Positions 36,000-44,357 are shown, numbered from the stretch's first letter. The stretch: 64,000 bases of DNA from Salinicola endophyticus (GCF_040536835.1 NZ_CP159578.1:2542001-2606000); one strand, 5' to 3'. The notes: a model not told the origin generated them from the letters alone. Translations and numbers: made by a program.

Positions 36000-36844
36000 G
36001 TGGCAGCACGGACTACGCCGCGCGGGGCCCCTTCGCCGAACTGCTGTTCGACGACGACGCCCTGGCCGAGGGTGGGCGTGGCAGCGAGAGCGACTCCTGG
36101 CTGATGAGTTACCTCGACCTGCTGCTGCTGCTGGTCACCTTCTTTGTGCTGATGCTGGCGCTCTACGGCGGCCAGCTCGCCTCCCCCGAGCAACCCACGG
36201 CGCCCAAGGTCGCACTGGCGCTCAAGGTGCCGGCACCCATACCCCCCAAGGCCGCCCCAAGCGCCGCTCAACGCGGTTTCTATCATCCGCCGCGCCAACT
36301 GACGGCCGCCCCGGTGGCCAGCGATGTCGGCTTCTACGCGCCGCGACCGGCCCCTCCGCCGCTGGTGCCAATGACACCCCTGCTGTTCGCGGTGCCGCTG
36401 TTCGATCTGCCCGACCCGGTAGACGAGACACTGCCGCAGATCGACGGCGTCCAGGTGACCGCGATTCCGCACGGCTTCAATCTGCGCATCCAGGATCATC
36501 TGCTGTTCGACTCCAGCGCCGTCGGTGTCAGCGACAAGGGCCGCGCGCTGCTGCAGAAGATGATCCCGCTGCTGCAAGAGTTCCAGGGCACCATCTCGGT
36601 CGAAGGGCATACCGACAGCGTGCCGATCTCGACCCAGCAGTTCCCCTCCAACTGGGAGCTCTCCGCGGCCCGTGCCGCTGCCGTGGTACGCGCGCTGCGC
36701 CTGGATGGCATTGATGGCGGTCGCCTGCGCGCTATCGGCTATGCCTCCACCGAGCCGCTGGCCGACAACGACACCCCCGCGGGCCGGGCACGCAACCGCC
36801 GGGTGGAGCTGGTACTGCAAGAGACCGGTAGCGACGGCTCGTGA
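35996..36844 (+). CDS. motB: MotB-like stator subunit with OmpA peptidoglycan-binding domain
   Basis: The protein has 282 residues. After a short acidic cytoplasmic leader, one helix (about residues 37-58, SYLDLLLLLVTFFVLMLAL) carries the essential ion-binding Asp. A proline-rich linker (residues 65-125) precedes the OmpA/MotB domain (EGHTDSVPISTQQFPSNWELS, GRARNRRVELVL), which anchors to peptidoglycan. With the MotA-like protein it forms an ion-driven stator. The linker is more Pro/Ala-rich than in E. coli MotB. The cobalamin riboswitch of btuB follows. Confidence 0.85.
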   Translation: MSGSTDYAARGPFAELLFDDDALAEGGRGSESDSWLMSYLDLLLLLVTFFVLMLALYGGQLASPEQPTAPKVALALKVPAPIPPKAAPSAAQRGFYHPPRQLTAAPVASDVGFYAPRPAPPPLVPMTPLLFAVPLFDLPDPVDETLPQIDGVQVTAIPHGFNLRIQDHLLFDSSAVGVSDKGRALLQKMIPLLQEFQGTISVEGHTDSVPISTQQFPSNWELSAARAAAVVRALRLDGIDGGRLRAIGYASTEPLADNDTPAGRARNRRVELVLQETGSDGS

Positions 36845-36894
36845 GCCGTGCGCGGCGCGCCATTTCCCTGGCCGGCGAGAAGCTGCGACAATCC

Positions 36895-37245
36895 GCGCGT
36901 CGAGAGCGACGTGTTCGGGAAACGGGTGAGAGCCCCGTACTGCCCCCGCAACGGTAATCGTGTCAGACACCGGTGGACTTTCTAGGGTTTGTACGAAAAG
37001 TCAGCGAGCGAAGGCAAGACAAGGCAAAAATCGGCGAAAACGCGGAGTTTACGCAGTGTAAATGAGCATTTGAGCCGATTTTTAACGCAGTATTGCCGAG
37101 CGCAGGTAGTTTTCGTGCAAAGCCTACGTCCAGCCACTGTGAGCATCGGCGCCCTCCTTTGCGGCGCGCCATCCACTCATGGGAAGGCCCGGTGTCGGGT
37201 GATCGAAGATCACCGCGCGTGAGTCCGGAGACCGGCGTCGTTCTC
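36895..37245 (+). promoter_or_regulatory. Cobalamin riboswitch of btuB, interrupted by a MITE
   Basis: The conserved cobalamin-aptamer boxes are present in order: GGGAAACGGGTGAGAGCCC, TGCCCCCGCAACGGTAA (36941-36957), GCCACTG (37133-37139), GGGAAGGC (37181-37188) and GAGTCCGGAGACCGG (37221-37235). CGACG (36907-36911) and CGTCG (37236-37240) can close the basal stem. GACACCGG (36966-36973) pairs perfectly with CCGGTGTC (37189-37196). The segment between the CGGTAA and CCACTG boxes, usually about 25-30 bases, is about 170 here because a mobile element sits inside. Cobalamin binding would shut off btuB expression. Confidence 0.9.
36985..37123. mobile_element. 139-bp non-coding MITE, IS5-like ends, inside the riboswitch
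   Basis: The ends GGGTTTGTACGAAAAGT and (complement) GGCTTTGCACGAAAACT match at 14 of 17 positions and are flanked on both sides by CTA, a likely 3-bp target duplication as made by IS5-type transposases. Inside, AAAAATCGGC (37026-37035) pairs with GCCGATTTTT (37073-37082). There is no coding capacity for a transposase. Removing it with one CTA restores a short hairpin TGGAC-loop-GTCCA in the aptamer. Assignment to the IS5 family rests on the target site and is tentative. Confidence 0.75.
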
Positions 37246-37247
37246 TT

Positions 37248-37278
37248 CACTGGTTGATGCGGAGGGCTCAAACCAGTG
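37248..37278 (+). promoter_or_regulatory. Expression-platform hairpin after the aptamer
   Basis: CACTGGTT and AACCAGTG form a perfect 8-bp stem around a 15-base loop containing GCGGAGGG, a Shine-Dalgarno-like sequence. It begins three bases past the aptamer. It is not followed by T residues, so control by access to a ribosome site or by Rho is more likely than intrinsic termination. The btuB start chosen (37433) is 155 bases further on, leaving the mechanism open. Confidence 0.55.
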
Positions 37279-37432
37279 ACGACATCGCACGTCGGCCGCC
37301 CAGGAGGCGTTGGCCGGCGTATTTCGTCACGCCGTTCCCTCCCATCGCGTCATCGCAACACAAGGAACCGCCCGCAGCGCCACTGCGCCGCGCACGAGAA
37401 CGGTTCCGATACGCGTTTGGGGATCATCTTTC

Positions 37433-39277
37433 ATGGGTTACCGTCCTACCGCCATGGCCCACGGCGTCGCCATGGCCCTGCTGCTGCAAAGCCTCGGCGC
37501 CGCAGCCCAGCAGCTCGAAGACGTGCAGGTCACCGCCAACCGGCTGCCGCAGTCGCAGGCCGACGTGCTCGCCAGTACCACCATCATCGACCGCGCGGAG
37601 ATCGAACGCAGCCAGGCCGACAGCGTGATCGACCTGCTGCAGAACCGCGCCGGCATCGAAATCACGCAGAACGGCGCACACGGCACCGTCACCAGCCTGT
37701 TCATGCGCGGCACCGAATCCGACCATACCCTGGTGCTGGTCGACGGCGTACGCATCAATGCCGCCACCAGCGGCGGCGCCAGCCTGGAGTTCCTGCCGGT
37801 CGAAGCGATCCAGCGCATCGAGATCGTGCGCGGCCCGCGCGCTGCCGCCTACGGCGCCGATGCCATCGGCGGCGTGATTCAGATCTTCACCCGGCGTGGC
37901 GGCGAAGGGACCCAGGCCGCCTTGTCGCTGCGTGCGGGCGACCAGCACACGCAGAAACAGAACCTGTTCGTCTCCACCGGCGATACCGCTACCCGCCTCA
38001 ACGCCAGTCTGTTCCGGCGCGACGGCGACGGCTTCAACGCCCTTGCCAGCGACGCCAGCGGCGAGCGCGATGGCTTCAAGCGCGGCGGGGCTCAGCTAGG
38101 GCTGTCGCACCGCTTCGGCGCCAACGCCAGCCTGAGCCTGAATGCGCTGCGCCAGGATACCGACGCCGACTACGACGACTGCTACCCGCTCAATGCCAGC
38201 GCCGCCAGCAACGACTGCCGCACCGACGGCTATCTGCAGACCTTCGGCGGCCGCTACGATCTGGCCCTGGCCCCCGACTGGGACATGGCAATCACCGCCG
38301 GACACTTCGACGAGCGCCGCGAGGAGCGCTATGCCGGCGAGCGCTACAGCGTCACCGAATCGCACCGCAACGAGCTGGGCATCCAGCACAGCTTCACCCG
38401 CGCCAACGGCGTCGATACCCTGGGGGTGGACTACCGCCAGGAGCATGTCGACTTCGACTCGGCCAACCCGTTCACCGGGCGCTACGCCAAGGATAGCCGC
38501 GAGAACTACGGCCTCTACGGCATGCTGCAGCGCGAGTACGGGCGCCATGAGCTGAGCGGCTCGCTGCGCTACGACGACGATTCGCGCTTCGGCGACGAGA
38601 CCACCGGCAGTGCCGGTTACGCCTACCGTCTGACACCGGCACAGCGCCTCGGGCTGGTCTACTCGACCGCGTTCAAGGCGCCCAACCTGATCGACCTCTA
38701 CGGACCCTACGGCAGCAACCCCGACCTCGACGCCGAAACCTCGCGCAACCTGGAGGCGTTCTGGGCCATCGAGCATGACGCCTGGAATGCGCGCGTCAGC
38801 GCCTTCGAGAACCGGATCGACGATCTGATCGCCTTCGACCCGGCCTTCGTGCCCTACAACGTCGACCGCGCGCGTATCCGCGGTGTCGAGCTGAGCGGTG
38901 GTTGGCAATACGCCGGCCTCTCGCTGCGCGCCAGCCTGACCCATCAGGATCCGGAAGACCGCGACAGCGGCGAGCGGCTGAAGCGCCGAGCCAGAACCTT
39001 CGGCCGTCTGGACGCCGACTACGCCCTGGGCGACTGGCGCTACGGCGCCACCCTGCGCGCCGCCGGCGACCGCCGCGACACCCGCTACACCGCTCCTTAC
39101 GGCGACACCACCGTCAGCGGCTACGGCATCGTGGATCTGCGCACGGCATGGCAGGTGACGCCGCAGGTCGAACTGTCGGCCAAGCTGGATAACGCCTTCG
39201 ACCGCGACTACACCCTGGCCGAGGGCTACAACACCCAGGGCCGCTACGTCGAGGCCGGCGTCAAACTGACGCTGTAA
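37433..39277 (+). CDS. btuB: TonB-dependent cobalamin receptor BtuB
   Basis: It imports vitamin B12 across the outer membrane using TonB. The 614 residues equal the E. coli length. The signal peptide is residues 1-24 (cleavage after GAAAQ). A TonB box (EDVQVTANRLPQ), plug (MRGTESDHTLVLVDGVRIN, IEIVRGPRAAAYGADAIGGVIQIFT) and barrel with C-terminal VEAGVKLTL follow. ATG 37433 is chosen because the signal peptide starts there and GGGGA lies upstream; the open frame extends back to 37310. The upstream cobalamin riboswitch confirms the assignment. Confidence 0.95.
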   Translation: MGYRPTAMAHGVAMALLLQSLGAAAQQLEDVQVTANRLPQSQADVLASTTIIDRAEIERSQADSVIDLLQNRAGIEITQNGAHGTVTSLFMRGTESDHTLVLVDGVRINAATSGGASLEFLPVEAIQRIEIVRGPRAAAYGADAIGGVIQIFTRRGGEGTQAALSLRAGDQHTQKQNLFVSTGDTATRLNASLFRRDGDGFNALASDASGERDGFKRGGAQLGLSHRFGANASLSLNALRQDTDADYDDCYPLNASAASNDCRTDGYLQTFGGRYDLALAPDWDMAITAGHFDERREERYAGERYSVTESHRNELGIQHSFTRANGVDTLGVDYRQEHVDFDSANPFTGRYAKDSRENYGLYGMLQREYGRHELSGSLRYDDDSRFGDETTGSAGYAYRLTPAQRLGLVYSTAFKAPNLIDLYGPYGSNPDLDAETSRNLEAFWAIEHDAWNARVSAFENRIDDLIAFDPAFVPYNVDRARIRGVELSGGWQYAGLSLRASLTHQDPEDRDSGERLKRRARTFGRLDADYALGDWRYGATLRAAGDRRDTRYTAPYGDTTVSGYGIVDLRTAWQVTPQVELSAKLDNAFDRDYTLAEGYNTQGRYVEAGVKLTL

Positions 39278-39395
39278 CTGTCCATCCCGATGGCGCCCTC
39301 ATCCATTGGCGGCCAACGCCGGGTGAGGGTGTGCTGACGCCACGAGCGGCGCCATGCCTCCGCGACCGGCACTTTGCGTGGTGACGACCCCGTGA

Positions 39396-39415
39396 TACTG
39401 TATGTTTGAACAGCA
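39396..39415 (+). promoter_or_regulatory. LexA (SOS) box
   Basis: TACTGTATGTTTGAACAGCA contains a perfect CTGT-N8-ACAG (39398-39413), the LexA consensus of gammaproteobacteria, 19 bases before the radical SAM start. LexA bound here would cover the promoter, so the gene should be DNA-damage inducible. Confidence 0.85.
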
Positions 39416-39433
39416 CTCGATCACGGAGTCGTC

Positions 39434-40531
39434 ATGTCGTCTCCCACCCCACCGCGCGATCCCTACGCCGCGTCACCGGGCCCGCTCAAGGGCCGCGGCG
39501 CGACCTTCAATCCGCATAACCGCTTTCAGCCGAGCCATACCGAAGCCTTCGACGATGGCTGGTGGCAGGAAGCGCTACCCCAGCGTATACCCACCCAGAT
39601 CCAACACGAGACGCCGCGCAGCGCACTCTCCTGGAATCACTCCCCGGACCTGGGCTTCGACCGCTCGCTCAACCCCTATCGCGGCTGCGAGCACGGCTGC
39701 ATCTACTGCTATGCCCGCCCCAGCCACGCCTACTGGGATCTCTCACCGGGCATCGACTTCGAGACCCGGCTGATCGCCAAGCAGGGGATGGCGGCGCGGC
39801 TGCGCGAGGAGCTGTGCAAGCCCGGCTACCGCTGCCAGCCGATCAACCTCTCCGGCAATACCGACTGCTACCAGCCGATCGAAGCCGAATACGGCACCAC
39901 CCGCGAGCTGCTGACGCTGCTGCTCGAGTGCCGTCATCCGGTCACCCTGGTGACCAAGAGCGCCCTGATACTGCGAGATCGCGACCTGCTGGCCGCACTC
40001 GCCGAGCAGCGCTTGGTGCGCGTCTTCATCAGCCTCACTAGCCTGGACAACGAGCTCAAGCGCACGCTGGAGCCGCGCACCGCCTCGCCGGCGGCCCGGC
40101 TCAAGACACTGGGCGAGCTCGCTGCCGCGGGTATCCCGGTGGGCGCCCTGCTGGCGCCGGTGATTCCGGCGATCAACGACCACGAGATAGAGACACTGCT
40201 CGAACGCGCTGCCGAGGCCGGCGCTACCAGCGCCAGCTGGACCCTGTTGCGACTGCCGCGGGAGGTGGCCCCGCTGTTCGAGGCTTGGCTGGAAGCCCAC
40301 TACCCCGAGCGCGCCGGCAAGGTGATGAGTCTGATCCGCCAGTCGCGTGGCGGCGCGAGCAACGACAGCCGCTTCGGCCACCGTATGCGCGGCGAGGGGA
40401 TCTTCGTCGACATGATCGATCAGCGCTTTCGCCGGGCCGCCGGCCGCTTGGGCCTGCAGCGGCGCCCTGACCAGGGGCTCGACACCCGCCATTTTCGCCC
40501 GCCTCACCGCCAGCAGGATCTGTTCAGTTGA
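39434..40531 (+). CDS. PA0069-family radical SAM protein
   Basis: A cytoplasmic 4Fe-4S radical SAM enzyme of 365 residues with the cluster motif CEHGCIYCYARPSH (about residues 84-97). INLSGNTDCYQPIE and the barrel segment VTLVTKSALILRDRDLL follow. It belongs to the group annotated as PA0069 or SplB-related; SplB repairs spore photoproduct, but the substrate of this group is not known to me. The SOS box directly upstream and the relationship to a DNA photoproduct lyase both suggest DNA repair. ATG 39434 follows GGAG. Confidence 0.9.
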   Translation: MSSPTPPRDPYAASPGPLKGRGATFNPHNRFQPSHTEAFDDGWWQEALPQRIPTQIQHETPRSALSWNHSPDLGFDRSLNPYRGCEHGCIYCYARPSHAYWDLSPGIDFETRLIAKQGMAARLREELCKPGYRCQPINLSGNTDCYQPIEAEYGTTRELLTLLLECRHPVTLVTKSALILRDRDLLAALAEQRLVRVFISLTSLDNELKRTLEPRTASPAARLKTLGELAAAGIPVGALLAPVIPAINDHEIETLLERAAEAGATSASWTLLRLPREVAPLFEAWLEAHYPERAGKVMSLIRQSRGGASNDSRFGHRMRGEGIFVDMIDQRFRRAAGRLGLQRRPDQGLDTRHFRPPHRQQDLFS

Positions 40532-40592
40532 GCTTCTGCTCGAGCTACCATCGTGGCACGATAAGGGTTCCGCGTTCCTGAGAATCCGCGTT

Positions 40593-40609
40593 CTTAAGAT
40601 TCCTTTAAG
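40593..40609 (+). promoter_or_regulatory. PmrA/QseB-type box before the glycosyltransferase operon
   Basis: CTTAAG-ATTCC-TTTAAG is an exact match to the (C/T)TTAA(G/T)-N5-(C/T)TTAA(G/T) direct repeat bound by PmrA/QseB-type response regulators, 192 bases before the gene at 40801. A regulator of this type is encoded at 45764-46426. No good -10 was located just downstream. The rest of the 269-bp gap shows nothing else. Confidence 0.65.
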
Positions 40610-40800
40610 TCATGGCCTCGATCATGGCGACATTCGCATTCGATGGTCGCAAAAGATGTGCCATCGTTTGCCTTTTGCGCACTCTCCTTTCATAAAGGGC
40701 GGGTCTCCAGCGCACGGCCGGCGCGCCCTCTTGCCAGGAGCGGCAAGGGCGGCGTGGCGGAGCGTCCAATAAAAGTCCCATCGCCAGGAACTCAGCGTCA

Positions 40801-41580
40801 ATGCATTCTCCACAGCTCTCGATTCTCATTCCCGCCAAGGACGAAGTCGGCAATCTGCCGGGGCTACTCGACGAAATCTCCCGTGCCCTGCAGGAGATAG
40901 CGCACGAAGTGATCGTGGTCGACGACGCCTCCAGCGACGGCTCCTGGGAGATGCTGACGCGCCGCGCTGCCGCCGATTCCCGCCTGCGCCCGCTGCGCCA
41001 TGCGCGAAGCGCCGGCCAGAGCACCTCGGTGTGGCAGGCGGCCTGGGCCGCCCGCGGCACCTGGCTGGCGACCCTCGACGGCGACGGCCAGAATGACCCC
41101 GCCGACCTGCCGCGACTGTTCGAGCGCGCCTGCCGGGGCGACGTGGTGATGGTCGCCGGCCATCGCACCAATCGCCGTGACGACTGGCTCAAGCGAGTCT
41201 CGTCGAAGGTCGCCAACCGGGTTCGCTCGGCGCTGCTCAACGATGCCACCCCGGATACCGGCTGCGGGCTGAAGATCGTGCGCCGCGACGCCTTCCTCAA
41301 CCTGCCCTACTTCGACCATATGCACCGTTTCCTGCCCGCCCTGGTGCGGGCCCAGGGCGGCGAGTGCGTGTCGCTGCCGGTCAACCACCGCCCGCGCGGC
41401 ACCGGGGCCTCGCACTACGGTCTCAATAACCGCCTGTGGGTCGGTCTTGTCGACATGGTCGGGGTGATGTGGCTGCGCCGGCGCAGCCGCCTGCCGGCGG
41501 CGATCGAGCCGCTGGCAATGACCGAGCGCCCGGCCGCGACGGTGGCACCCGAACAGCTCGACGGGGAGGCCCGCGCATGA
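40801..41580 (+). CDS. GT2 glycosyltransferase, ArnC/dolichol-P-mannose-synthase type
   Basis: A cytoplasmic enzyme of 259 residues that should load a sugar from a nucleotide donor onto a polyprenyl phosphate. GT-A motifs are clear: SILIPAKDEVGNLPGLL, VVDDASSDGSWEM, LDGDGQNDPADLP (the metal-binding Asp triad) and ETGCGLK-like DTGCGLKIVRRDAF. Unlike ArnC it lacks the two C-terminal membrane helices; the small membrane protein of the next gene may supply the membrane anchor. The end overlaps that gene (ATGA). Confidence 0.88.
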   Translation: MHSPQLSILIPAKDEVGNLPGLLDEISRALQEIAHEVIVVDDASSDGSWEMLTRRAAADSRLRPLRHARSAGQSTSVWQAAWAARGTWLATLDGDGQNDPADLPRLFERACRGDVVMVAGHRTNRRDDWLKRVSSKVANRVRSALLNDATPDTGCGLKIVRRDAFLNLPYFDHMHRFLPALVRAQGGECVSLPVNHRPRGTGASHYGLNNRLWVGLVDMVGVMWLRRRSRLPAAIEPLAMTERPAATVAPEQLDGEARA

Positions 41581-41870
41581 GTGCCGAGTGGATTTGGGTA
41601 GCGATCGGGTTCGTCGGTCAGGCGCTGTTTTCGGCGCGCTTCATCGTCCAGTGGCTGGCCAGCGAGCGCGCCCGGCGCAGTATCGTGCCGGTCGCCTTCT
41701 GGTTCTTCAGTCTGGGCGGCGGCGCCACGCTGCTCGCCTATGCCCTCTATCGCCGCGATCCGGTGTTCATTGCCGGCCAGGGCGCCGGGCTGATCATCTA
41801 TGTCCGCAATCTGATGCTGATTCGCCGCGAGAAGCGCGAAAGCGCCGCACCCAGCCAATCCTCGTCCTGA
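41577..41870 (+). CDS. Free-standing LAB_N membrane protein
   Basis: A protein of 97 residues with three hydrophobic helices (about residues 4-22, 37-57 and 63-82), matching the LAB_N domain otherwise found at the N-terminus of some lipid A disaccharide synthases (WIAIGFxGQxLFxxRFIVQW pattern here as WVAIGFVGQALFSARFIVQW). It overlaps the GT2 gene and precedes an ArnT-like gene by four bases, so it very likely serves the same pathway, as a membrane partner of the GT2 enzyme or in moving the lipid-linked sugar across the membrane. That role is inferred. Confidence 0.85.
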   Translation: MSAEWIWVAIGFVGQALFSARFIVQWLASERARRSIVPVAFWFFSLGGGATLLAYALYRRDPVFIAGQGAGLIIYVRNLMLIRREKRESAAPSQSSS

Positions 41871-41874
41871 GCGG

Positions 41875-43620
41875 ATGCCCAAGACCATGCGATCTTTTCT
41901 CGACGACCCCACCCAGGCGCACTATCGGCGCGCCTGGCTGCTGCTGTTACTGCTGGCGATCGTGCTGCTGGGTATCGGTATCGGGCTGCGCGATCCCTGG
42001 CCCGCCGACGAGCCGCGCTTCGCCCTCAACGCGCTGGAGATGCTGCGTACCGGCCAGTTCTGGTTCCCCCATCGCGGCGGCGAGCTCTACCCCGACAAGC
42101 CCCCGGTATTCATGTGGGCCTCGGCACTCTCGATCTGGTTGACCGGCTCGGTACGCCTGGGTTTTCTGATTCCCACCGCACTCAGCGCCCTGGGGGCCCT
42201 ACTGCTGGTGGTCGACCTCGGCCGGCGCCTGCATGGGCGGCGTGTCGCACTGCTGTCGGGCCTGGCCCTGCTGACTGCATTCCAGTTCGTGCTGCAGGCC
42301 AAGACCGCGCAGATCGACATGATGCTGACCTTCTTCACCACCCTGGGCGCCTACGGGCTGCTGCGCCACGCCCTGCTCGGCCCGGCCCGGCGCTGGTGGT
42401 TGATCGGCTGGGCGGCGATGGGTATCGGGGTGATCACCAAGGGCGTGGGTATCCTGCCGCTGGCGCTGCTGCCGGCATGGCTGTGGTTCGGCTATCGCGG
42501 CCGCGCGGTGCGCCTGAGCATCAAGGAACTGCTGCTGGGGCCGGGGGTGATGCTCGCCTGCATCGCCGCCTGGGCCATCCCCATGATGCTGATGGCCAGC
42601 TTCAGCGGCGACCCGGCGCTCGCCGCCTACCGCGACAATATCCTGTTCAAGCAGACCGGACAGCGCTACGCCGACTCCTGGACCCATCTGGAGCCGTGGT
42701 ACTACTACGTCGTCAAAGTGCTGCCGTGGGCCTGGATGCCGCTGGTGCTGGCACTGCCGTGGGCGCTGCCGGCGTGGTGGCATCGCCTCAAGCGCAGCGA
42801 TGCGCGGGTCTGGATGCCGCTCAGCGCGGTCGTCCTTATCGTGGTGTTCTTCTCGCTCTCGCCGGGCAAGCGCGGCGTCTACATGCTGCCCACGCTGCCG
42901 CTGCTGGTGATGGCGCTGGCGCCGCTGCTGCCCGGGCTGATCCGGCGTCGCGGCCTGCATCGCGCCGCCTTCGTGGTGCTGGCGCTGCTCGCCGGTCTAC
43001 TGCTGCTCGCCGGGATGCTCGGCGCATTCGGTCTGCCGGCGCTGGCACGAGTGGCCGAGCGTCATCAGGTCGACCCCTGGGCGTGGTGGATCGTGATCGG
43101 CGCGCTGGGGGTCGGCCTGCTGGCCTGGACCCGCCCGGCGCGCGGGCTGTGGGCACTGGGCGGCTGGCTGGCGCTGTTCTGGCTCAGCTGGTCCACCTGG
43201 GGCTATGCGCTGCAGGATCACGCCCGCTCACCGCGCGACATGATGACCCAGGTTGCCGCGACCACCGGGCCCCAGGCGTGGCTGGCGCTGCCCGACTTCG
43301 ACGAGGAGTTCCTGCTCCAGGCGCGCCAGCCCAGCGTCCAGTTCGGTGACAAGACCCAGGCCAGCCAGCAGTTCCAGCGCGCCTTCGCCTGGCTCAAGCA
43401 GGGCGATGACCGCTGGCTGTTCGCGATGGAGCGTCAAGCCAAGGACTATCCGTGTATCGCGCGCGATCAGATCACAGACATGGGTGTGCAGAACGGTGAC
43501 GACTGGTGGCTGATCCCGGCTCGCGCCGCATCCCAGTGCCAGGGCGACCCCAACGCCGCCCCGCTGTTCGTCGCCCCCACCACCCTGCCCGACCCTGACG
43601 GCAAGGCCCCGCGCTTGTGA
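41875..43620 (+). CDS. ArnT-like lipid-linked sugar transferase 1 (GT-C fold)
   Basis: An inner-membrane glycosyltransferase of 581 residues with about 12 helices in the first 440 residues and a soluble periplasmic C-terminal part. The ArnT/PMT pattern is visible: DPWPADEPRFALNALEML (catalytic-loop Asp-Glu), GGELYPDKPPVFMW and KTAQIDMML. Such enzymes move a sugar from undecaprenyl phosphate to lipid A or another acceptor. It is third in the GT2-LAB_N-ArnT operon. No arnABD genes for aminoarabinose synthesis are present, so the sugar is probably something else. Confidence 0.88.
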   Translation: MPKTMRSFLDDPTQAHYRRAWLLLLLLAIVLLGIGIGLRDPWPADEPRFALNALEMLRTGQFWFPHRGGELYPDKPPVFMWASALSIWLTGSVRLGFLIPTALSALGALLLVVDLGRRLHGRRVALLSGLALLTAFQFVLQAKTAQIDMMLTFFTTLGAYGLLRHALLGPARRWWLIGWAAMGIGVITKGVGILPLALLPAWLWFGYRGRAVRLSIKELLLGPGVMLACIAAWAIPMMLMASFSGDPALAAYRDNILFKQTGQRYADSWTHLEPWYYYVVKVLPWAWMPLVLALPWALPAWWHRLKRSDARVWMPLSAVVLIVVFFSLSPGKRGVYMLPTLPLLVMALAPLLPGLIRRRGLHRAAFVVLALLAGLLLLAGMLGAFGLPALARVAERHQVDPWAWWIVIGALGVGLLAWTRPARGLWALGGWLALFWLSWSTWGYALQDHARSPRDMMTQVAATTGPQAWLALPDFDEEFLLQARQPSVQFGDKTQASQQFQRAFAWLKQGDDRWLFAMERQAKDYPCIARDQITDMGVQNGDDWWLIPARAASQCQGDPNAAPLFVAPTTLPDPDGKAPRL

Positions 43621-43628
43621 GCTCCGCT

Positions 43629-43658
43629 CCCCGGCCCGAGGGCCGGGGAAGCACTTTT
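43629..43658 (+). terminator. Probable terminator of the GT2-LAB_N-ArnT operon
   Basis: A perfect 9-bp stem CCCCGGCCC / GGGCCGGGG (43629-43648) lies ten bases after the stop, with a short T-run CTTTTC at 43653-43658. The T-run is spaced by five bases, so efficiency is uncertain. Confidence 0.65.
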
Positions 43659-43839
43659 CGTGTCCCAGACGTTCTCTCGTCGCAGTATCCCGAAGGATTG
43701 GCAGATCCGGCGATTTCTGAGAAAACGGAAGAAGGGAGTGACGTCTCTGCTCGGCCTAGCGCGCACCTCCTCGCCCATAGGGTTCAGCCTTCGATCTGAG
43801 TTGTTCCGACGTTATTCGCTTTTGCCCGAGAACCGATTC

Positions 43840-44334
43840 ATGAGCCAGGTCACGATCCGCCACGCGACACCAGACGATGCTGCCGCGCTGACGCAACTCT
43901 ACAGTCAGCCAGAAACTCAATCAGATACACTCCATCTGCCTTATCAGTCACCCACCCTTTGGCAACAACGGCTAACGGAGACGCGCCCCAGCCTTGTGAT
44001 TCTGGTGGCCTGTATCGAGACCCGCGTGGTGGGGCAACTCACGCTGGACGGCTTCACCGTGGCGCGGCGCCGGCATGGCGCGACCATCGGCATGGGCGTC
44101 GATCCGGCATTTCATCGACGGGGCATTGGCAAGGCGCTGATGGCCGCCATGATCGACCTGTGTGATAACTGGCTGCAGATCACGCGAATTGAATTGACGG
44201 TGTTCGTCGATAATCACAAGGCGATTGGTCTCTACCAGCGGTTCGGTTTCGACATCGAGGGCACCGCCAAGCGCTACGCCATGCGTGATGGGGAAATGAT
44301 CGATGCTTACTATATGGCTAGACTGAAAGACTGA
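43840..44334 (+). CDS. aaaT: GNAT N-acetyltransferase, AaaT/YhhY-like
   Basis: A soluble acetyltransferase of 164 residues strongly resembling E. coli YhhY (AaaT), which acetylates free amino acids such as phenylalanine and methionine. The acetyl-CoA loop is HRRGIGKALM, and the family-specific run CDNWLQITRIELTVFVDN is followed by FDIEGTAKRYAMRDGE. ATG 43840 begins the family N-terminus (MSQVTIRHATPDD); the frame upstream crosses the preceding terminator. Base composition is somewhat lower in GC than the neighbours, hinting at a separate history. It splits the glycan operon from its regulators. Confidence 0.9.
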   Translation: MSQVTIRHATPDDAAALTQLYSQPETQSDTLHLPYQSPTLWQQRLTETRPSLVILVACIETRVVGQLTLDGFTVARRRHGATIGMGVDPAFHRRGIGKALMAAMIDLCDNWLQITRIELTVFVDNHKAIGLYQRFGFDIEGTAKRYAMRDGEMIDAYYMARLKD

Positions 44335-44357
44335 ATGGCGAATGCTCGCCGTCGACG

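Noticed and set aside
36985..37123. Reading the insert as a natural large peripheral domain of the cobalamin aptamer
   Set aside because: The matching ends, flanking CTA duplication and lower GC fit a transposable element better; not fully excluded until empty sites are found.
36963..37271. A 102-codon reverse-strand open frame across the riboswitch
   Set aside because: It lies over the aptamer and the MITE, has no ribosome site and is explained by those RNA and mobile features.
43660..43839. N-terminal extension of the aaaT-like gene
   Set aside because: The homologous N-terminus begins at 43840; the extension is basic, unlike the family, and begins in the region just after the upstream terminator.
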